From NCBI GenBank assembly GCA_004212135.1, contig RXIE01000121.1:1-8943 (forward strand): 8,943 nt of DNA. Reading direction: 5' to 3'. Position numbers and translations under genes: made by a program. The stretch's first letter is position 1. Each line of letters begins with the position of its first letter. The notes under the pieces were generated by a model. It worked only from the letters and a program-made list of their open reading frames with translations, made no database searches and had not been told where the DNA came from. Below, piece by piece: positions 5,716-8,943 of this stretch. This stretch comes from Candidatus Methanophagales archaeon ANME-1-THS. Its GTDB lineage: Archaea; Halobacteriota; Syntropharchaeia; Alkanophagales; Methanospirareceae.

Positions 5716-5730
5716 CACCTGCGGCAGGGC
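5705..5730 (-). repeat. Alternative hairpin directly after the rpl24e stop
   Basis: GCCCTGC (5705-5711) and GCAGGGC (5724-5730) are perfect 7-bp arms with a 12-nt loop. The arm 5705-5711 is also used by the 5677-5715 hairpin, so the two folds exclude one another. On the minus strand this one folds first, immediately after the rpl24e stop codon. Confidence 0.5.
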
Positions 5731-5904
5731 CTACGCCTCAGCCCTCGCAGCCCACTTCACTTTTCTGCTCTTCCGCCCAAGCTTTATCATATTGCGTTCG
5801 CACTTGGAACTGCAGAAGTAAAAAACGGTACCATCGCGTCTCACCAGCATCATACCCGTCCCCTGCTCGATGGGCGTATGGCAAAATGTGCATTTCTTCT
5901 CCAT
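5731..5904 (-). CDS. rpl24e: Large-subunit ribosomal protein L24e
   Basis: This is a 57-residue zinc-finger ribosomal protein of the archaeal/eukaryotic large subunit. It begins MEKKCTFCHTPIEQG and carries the four zinc ligands C5, C8, C31 and C35 (CTFC, then FCSSKC), followed by a basic tail with KLGRKSRKVKWAAR. Length and motif order fit the archaeal family exactly. GAGGTGA (5912-5918), lying within the end of rps28e, is 7 nt before the ATG. The gap to the rps28e stop is 7 nt, so the two are co-translated. In many euryarchaea this cluster continues into ndk and infB; here it ends with hairpins and the convergent taw1. Confidence 0.95.
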   Translation of the reverse strand: MEKKCTFCHTPIEQGTGMMLVRRDGTVFYFCSSKCERNMIKLGRKSRKVKWAARAEA

Positions 5905-5911
5905 GCTCGCG

Positions 5912-6124
5912 TCACCTCTTCGAAAGTTTTCGCACTTCGCGCGCGGTCTCGATGAGTACGATGATATCCCCGACCTTGATCGGTCCTATACAATTCCTCG
6001 TGAGGATTCGGCCCTTGTTCACTCCTTCGAGTATCTTGCACTTTACCTGGACTGACTCGCCATGCATTCCGGTCCGACCCACGACTTCAATTATCTCAGC
6101 AGGTGTCCCGCCCTCTTCGCTCAT
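5912..6124 (-). CDS. rps28e: Small-subunit ribosomal protein S28e
   Basis: This 70-residue protein is an OB-fold component of the small subunit located near the mRNA exit site. The family core is clear: PAEIIEVVGRTGMHGESVQVKCKILEG, then GRILTRNCIGPIKVGDIIVLIETAREVRKL. The C-terminal LSKR codons overlap the ribosome-binding site of rpl24e. It starts 20 nt after the rpl7ae stop with only a weak upstream GTAGGA, which suggests dependence on translation of the preceding gene. Confidence 0.96.
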   Translation of the reverse strand: MSEEGGTPAEIIEVVGRTGMHGESVQVKCKILEGVNKGRILTRNCIGPIKVGDIIVLIETAREVRKLSKR

Positions 6125-6144
6125 TTCCTACTCGGCCCTTCGAA

Positions 6145-6552
6145 TTATCCCTTGAGCTTCTTCAGCTCCTCGACGATCTCTTGAATCACGTCAGCAGCTT
6201 TCCCAGGGTCAACGATGGCAGCGGAGGCACAGCCTTTGTTTATACCACACGCAGCCCCTAAATCTTTCTGACTCTTTACGTGGACGTACGGAATCCCTTT
6301 CTCATCGCACAGCGGCGGAAGATGGAGTGCGATCTCCTCGGGCGTCACGTCTTTACTTATCACGACTAACTTCGCCAGTCCTCGTTCGATGGTCTTCGTG
6401 GTTTCATTGGTGCCCTTCTTCAGGGTGCCGGTTGTCCGCGCTAATTCCACCGCCTCTAATGACTTACGTTGCAAATCCTCAGGAATATCAAGCGTGGCAG
6501 GTACTGATGGCCGCTTCTCCTTCGCTTTCTCTTTTCCTTCTTTCCCGCTCAT
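6145..6552 (-). CDS. rpl7ae: Ribosomal protein L7Ae, kink-turn RNA-binding protein
   Basis: L7Ae binds kink-turns in 23S rRNA, in box C/D and H/ACA guide RNAs and in RNase P RNA, so it serves both the ribosome and RNA modification. The 135-residue protein has a Lys/Glu-rich N-terminal extension (1-17), the kink-turn contact region GTLKKGTNETTKTIERG (42-58), a central LVVISKDVTPEEI and the loop LGAACGINKGCASAAI (98-113). The extension makes it slightly longer than most archaeal homologues. GGGGATGA lies just before the ATG and overlaps the region of the orc1 stop codon, which is only 10 nt upstream. It may be driven both by orc1 read-through and by an internal promoter at about 6611-6617. Confidence 0.96.
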   Translation of the reverse strand: MSGKEGKEKAKEKRPSVPATLDIPEDLQRKSLEAVELARTTGTLKKGTNETTKTIERGLAKLVVISKDVTPEEIALHLPPLCDEKGIPYVHVKSQKDLGAACGINKGCASAAIVDPGKAADVIQEIVEELKKLKG

Positions 6553-6562
6553 CTTTCATCCC

Positions 6563-7780
6563 CTACAATGTTATCTGCGTTCGTACTCTAATAGTTGATA
6601 TGGCTTTAAGTTTATAGTCTTCAAGCAGTACGGGTTGCACGCACTCTTCGGGTACACTCAATGCGATCTCCTTGGTACGTCCGTATCTCCCTTTGCTCAC
6701 GATTACTGCATTCACGAGGCCGAGGATGTCCAATTCGGAGATGAAATCAGTCACGCGCCGCTGCGTCAAAGCCTCTATGCCCACATGGTTACATAAACGC
6801 CGATACATGTTATAGACTTCGCCGCTGGAGAAGCGTCTTTTGTTCTTTTCTTTACTCAATTGGAGCACACTGCTGAGCACAATCTTTGATTGGAGCGGTA
6901 ATGTCTTGACCACCTCCACCACCTTGTTCATTTCAAGCTTCTGGCACGCGGACCGCACATGTTCTTCGCTTACCTTTTTGGATTTCGCGCGCTCAGCAAT
7001 TTCGCCTGATAAACGGAGAAGGTCAAGAGCACGCCGTGCATCGCCATGCTCCGAGGCTGCGAGTGCAGCGCAGAGGGGTATCACCGCATCGTCAAGCACG
7101 GTATCATAAAACGCCATCGCCGCCCTTTCGTCCAGAATATCGGTTAATTGCGCGGCATTGTAGGGTGGGAAGATGATCTCTTCCTCGCCTAACGAGGACT
7201 TTACCCGCGGGTCCAGTAGTTCCGTGAAGGTCAGATCATTCGAAATCCCTATTAAGCTTATCCGTGCATTGGTGAGCTCGCCGTTTATCCGCGTGAGGAT
7301 ATACAGCGCTTCGTCACCTTTGCTCACCAGCTTGTCCACCTCATCCAGGATCACGATCACGCACCGTTTCTCAGCATCTATACCGTTCTTAAACTCTGAA
7401 TAGACCATATCTGTCGGCCACCCGATCATCGGGACACGCCTGTTGAAGACCCGCGCGAGATACGCAAAAAGTCGGTACTGGGTATCAAATACCTCGCTGT
7501 TGATATAGAGCAGAGAACAGTTACTGCCCCGCTTCTGGGCCATCTTCTCCAATTCATTACTCACGTATTTCACCGTCGAGGTCTTTCCGGTTCCGGTCTT
7601 ACCGTAGATCAAGATATTCGAAGGTGTCTCTTCTTTGAGCGCAGCGGAGAGTATATCCGCCAGACCTTTTATCTGCTCCTTCCGATGCGGGAGATGTTCA
7701 GGAACATAGGTAGGGCGAAGCACCTCTTTATTCGCAAATATCTCCCCATCGCCGATCAGCTCTTCGAACAAGTTATCCAT
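6563..7780 (-). CDS. cdc6: Orc1/Cdc6 replication initiator AAA+ ATPase
   Basis: Orc1/Cdc6 binds archaeal origins and helps load MCM helicase. From the chosen ATG it has 405 residues: an N-terminal stretch with NKEVLRPTYVPEHLPHR (17-33), Walker A YGKTGTGKTST (59-69), Walker B VIVILDEVDK (141-150), sensor 1 LIGISNDL (176-183), sensor 2 GDARRALDLLR (246-256) and a C-terminal winged helix (about 300-380) with the SKGRYGRTKEIAL wing. All ATPase motifs are intact. The frame opens 30 nt earlier (ATG at 7810, MCDRVAQRYT), but family members begin at MDNLF-like sequences. The TATA-like box at 7827-7834 also lies too close to that first ATG. Neither start has a good ribosome-binding site, so the choice is moderate. 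It lies 10 nt before rpl7ae. Confidence 0.94.
   Translation of the reverse strand: MDNLFEELIGDGEIFANKEVLRPTYVPEHLPHRKEQIKGLADILSAALKEETPSNILIYGKTGTGKTSTVKYVSNELEKMAQKRGSNCSLLYINSEVFDTQYRLFAYLARVFNRRVPMIGWPTDMVYSEFKNGIDAEKRCVIVILDEVDKLVSKGDEALYILTRINGELTNARISLIGISNDLTFTELLDPRVKSSLGEEEIIFPPYNAAQLTDILDERAAMAFYDTVLDDAVIPLCAALAASEHGDARRALDLLRLSGEIAERAKSKKVSEEHVRSACQKLEMNKVVEVVKTLPLQSKIVLSSVLQLSKEKNKRRFSSGEVYNMYRRLCNHVGIEALTQRRVTDFISELDILGLVNAVIVSKGRYGRTKEIALSVPEECVQPVLLEDYKLKAISTIRVRTQITL
6611..6617 (-). promoter_or_regulatory. Possible internal promoter for rpl7ae-rps28e-rpl24e
   Basis: Within the last codons of orc1 the minus strand reads CTATAAA, followed by CTTAAAG. Its centre is about 62 nt before the rpl7ae ATG, which predicts a leader of roughly 35-40 nt. 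It would let the highly expressed ribosomal genes be transcribed independently of the weakly needed initiator. This rests on sequence resemblance only. Confidence 0.25.
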
Positions 7781-7810
7781 GGTGTATCTTTGCGCTACCC
7801 TATCACACAT

Positions 7811-7886
7811 CTATCGCGCTGTTATCATTTAAAACTATCCATAGCTCTATCGTGTTATAATAGTTGCGGACAGGTTTCGAGTGGAG
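7811..7886. other. Short intergenic region upstream of orc1/cdc6 with direct repeats
   Basis: This 76-bp gap between the thiolase stop and the longest orc1 frame contains two related direct repeats, CTATCGCGCTGTTAT (7811-7825) and CTATCGTGTTAT (7847-7858), which differ by a 3-nt indel. It also contains AT-rich TATA-like stretches (7827-7834 and 7855-7860). It holds the orc1 promoter and may carry an operator. It is too short and too poor in origin-type repeats to call an origin. Confidence 0.4.
7827..7834 (-). promoter_or_regulatory. TATA-like box upstream of orc1/cdc6
   Basis: TTTTAAAT on the minus strand is centred about 50 nt before the preferred ATG (7780) and about 20 nt before the upstream ATG (7810). 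Transcription starting about 26 bp downstream of it would begin inside the first ATG region, which favours the shorter protein. Weak evidence. Confidence 0.35.
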
Positions 7887-7888
7887 TC
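7876..7888. other. Weak ORB-like motif at the thiolase 3' end
   Basis: TTCGAGTGGAGTC resembles the core of archaeal origin recognition boxes (TTCCAGTGGAAAC) at 10 of 13 positions, and it lies about 95 bp upstream of the orc1 start. It is a single copy, lacks the G-rich flank of full ORB elements and overlaps the thiolase stop codon. The resemblance may be chance. Confidence 0.2.
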
Positions 7889-8943
7889 AACGTGAGAGTA
7901 TGTGGACGATAGCAGTCGCGCCCGTCCCGCCTATATTATGGGTGAGCCCGATCTCAGCCTCGGGCACCTGCCTTTTACCAGCCTCGCCTCGCAGTTGCTG
8001 CGTTATCTCGACCGCCTGCCTTATGCCTGTCGCACCGAGCGGATGCCCGCATGCTTTCAATCCGCCGGACGGATTCACGGGTATACGACCGCCTATTTCC
8101 GTCTCGCCCTCTTCCGTAAGGACTCCGCCTTCACCCTTGTGACAAAATCCCAAGTCTTCGATCGCTATGATCTCCGCGATGGTGTAGGAATCGTGTACCT
8201 CAGCGAGGTCGATCTGCGAAGGCTCTACCGAGGCCATCTGATAAGCCTTCTTTACCGCGTACACCGTGGCATCCATCGTGGTGATATCGCGTCTATCATG
8301 CAGCGCGACGGTATCACCTGCCTGTGCGGACGCTTTTATATACACGGGTGTATCGGTATACTCTCTCGCCTTCTCCGCGGCGCATAAGACCACAGCAGCC
8401 GCTCCATCGGCGATGCTTGAACAATCCAGCATGTGAAGCGGGTCAGCAACGAGGGGTGATGCAAGCACATTCTCTCGGGTAATCACATTCTGGTACTGTG
8501 CACACGGATTGTGCACCGCATTGGCATGATTCTTAACCGCCACCCGTGCCATCTGTTCCGCGGTCGTGTGATATCGCTCCATATGGCTCCGCGCCATTTG
8601 CGCAAACAGGGACGGAAGGGTCGCACCATACATCGCTTCCCACTTCCGATCGACCGAAGAAGCGAGCAAATCGTCGGCGATATCCGATTCCACATCAGTC
8701 ATCTTCTCCACACCTGCCGCGATCACGAGGTCATACCAGCCGGAGGCAATGGAAAGAACTGCTAAATGCAAGGCGAGCGCACCGGAAGCGCACGCAGCTT
8801 CGGCCCTCGTTGCAGGAATATGTAACCCAGCCAATCCAGCGTAATCGATGATGAGCGCGCCAACATGCTCCTGTTCGACAAATCTGCCTGCTGACATGTT
8901 CCCGCCATAAAGCGCCTCGATCTCCTCGCCGCAAATCGTCGGC
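7887..8943 (-). CDS. Archaeal acetyl-CoA acetyltransferase (thiolase), 5' end outside window
   Basis: The reading frame continues through the window edge, so the N-terminus is missing; about 351 of a usual roughly 390 residues are visible. An internal ATG (8897) lies in ALYGGNMSAGRF, a conserved internal region, and is not the true start. Archaeal thiolases of this type condense two acetyl-CoA to acetoacetyl-CoA and channel it to HMG-CoA synthase through a DUF35 scaffold protein, the entry to mevalonate. Counting from that internal Met, the nucleophile is C36 in EAACASGA, the catalytic region GHPLGATG includes H285, and HNIGGTGA includes H320. VHDSYT lies at 234-239. All catalytic motifs are intact. 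The gene ends 76 nt before the longest orc1 frame on the same strand; no DUF35 gene follows. HMG-CoA synthase would be expected just outside the right edge. A role in another acyl-CoA pathway cannot be excluded. Confidence 0.92.
   Translation of the reverse strand, partial: PTICGEEIEALYGGNMSAGRFVEQEHVGALIIDYAGLAGLHIPATRAEAACASGALALHLAVLSIASGWYDLVIAAGVEKMTDVESDIADDLLASSVDRKWEAMYGATLPSLFAQMARSHMERYHTTAEQMARVAVKNHANAVHNPCAQYQNVITRENVLASPLVADPLHMLDCSSIADGAAAVVLCAAEKAREYTDTPVYIKASAQAGDTVALHDRRDITTMDATVYAVKKAYQMASVEPSQIDLAEVHDSYTIAEIIAIEDLGFCHKGEGGVLTEEGETEIGGRIPVNPSGGLKACGHPLGATGIRQAVEITQQLRGEAGKRQVPEAEIGLTHNIGGTGATAIVHILSR

Noticed and set aside
5689..6155. Overlapping plus-strand frames opposite rpl24e and rps28e
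   Set aside because: The minus strand here encodes clear L24e and S28e proteins with ribosome-binding sites; the plus-strand frames are shadows.
7811..7886. Replication origin upstream of orc1
   Set aside because: The gap is 76 bp with no cluster of origin recognition boxes and no long AT-rich unwinding element.

Overview
The window is a piece of an archaeal, euryarchaeal-type chromosome. The evidence is archaeal versions of information-processing genes (Orc1/Cdc6, L7Ae, S28e, L24e, prefoldin alpha, FtsY), the archaeal tRNA wybutosine enzyme Taw1, the small subunit of the archaeal phosphomevalonate dehydratase, an archaeal thiolase, and a secreted protein with a methanogen-type surface domain and a C-terminal archaeosortase-like tail. 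Together these suggest a methanogen or ANME/Syntropharchaeia-type lineage. That placement is inference; there is no 16S rRNA gene here.

Layout. (1) 1-286 is a small mobile element with perfect 22-bp terminal inverted repeats. It holds only the zinc-ribbon N-terminus of a transposase, so it looks like a non-autonomous (MITE-like) deletion derivative. (2) 287-456 has no gene but contains three successive perfect inverted repeats and a degenerate duplication. (3) 456-4200 on the minus strand reads pfdA, then ftsY, then an unrecognised multi-winged-helix protein of 376 aa, then a secreted Thr/Pro-rich surface protein. (4) A divergent promoter region (4201-4316) separates this from a plus-strand pair, the phosphomevalonate dehydratase small subunit and taw1, which overlap by 32 nt. 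(5) 5671-5730 is a convergent gap packed with two overlapping, competing hairpins. (6) 5731-8943 on the minus strand reads thiolase (5' end outside the window), then orc1/cdc6, rpl7ae, rps28e and rpl24e. The last four are tightly packed (gaps of 10, 20 and 7 nt).

How the genes work together. The orc1-rpl7ae-rps28e-rpl24e block couples a replication initiator to ribosomal proteins. Prefoldin alpha and FtsY couple nascent-chain folding to membrane targeting. The thiolase and the phosphomevalonate dehydratase small subunit are both steps of the archaeal mevalonate route to isoprenoid lipids, though they lie in separate transcription units. Taw1 modifies tRNA-Phe next to the anticodon. The most unusual items are the deletion-derived MITE whose truncated gene ends inside its own terminal repeat, the hairpin-rich spacer beside it, the uncharacterised protein behind ftsY, and the competing hairpins after rpl24e. 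I saw no CRISPR array, tRNA or rRNA, and no defence system.
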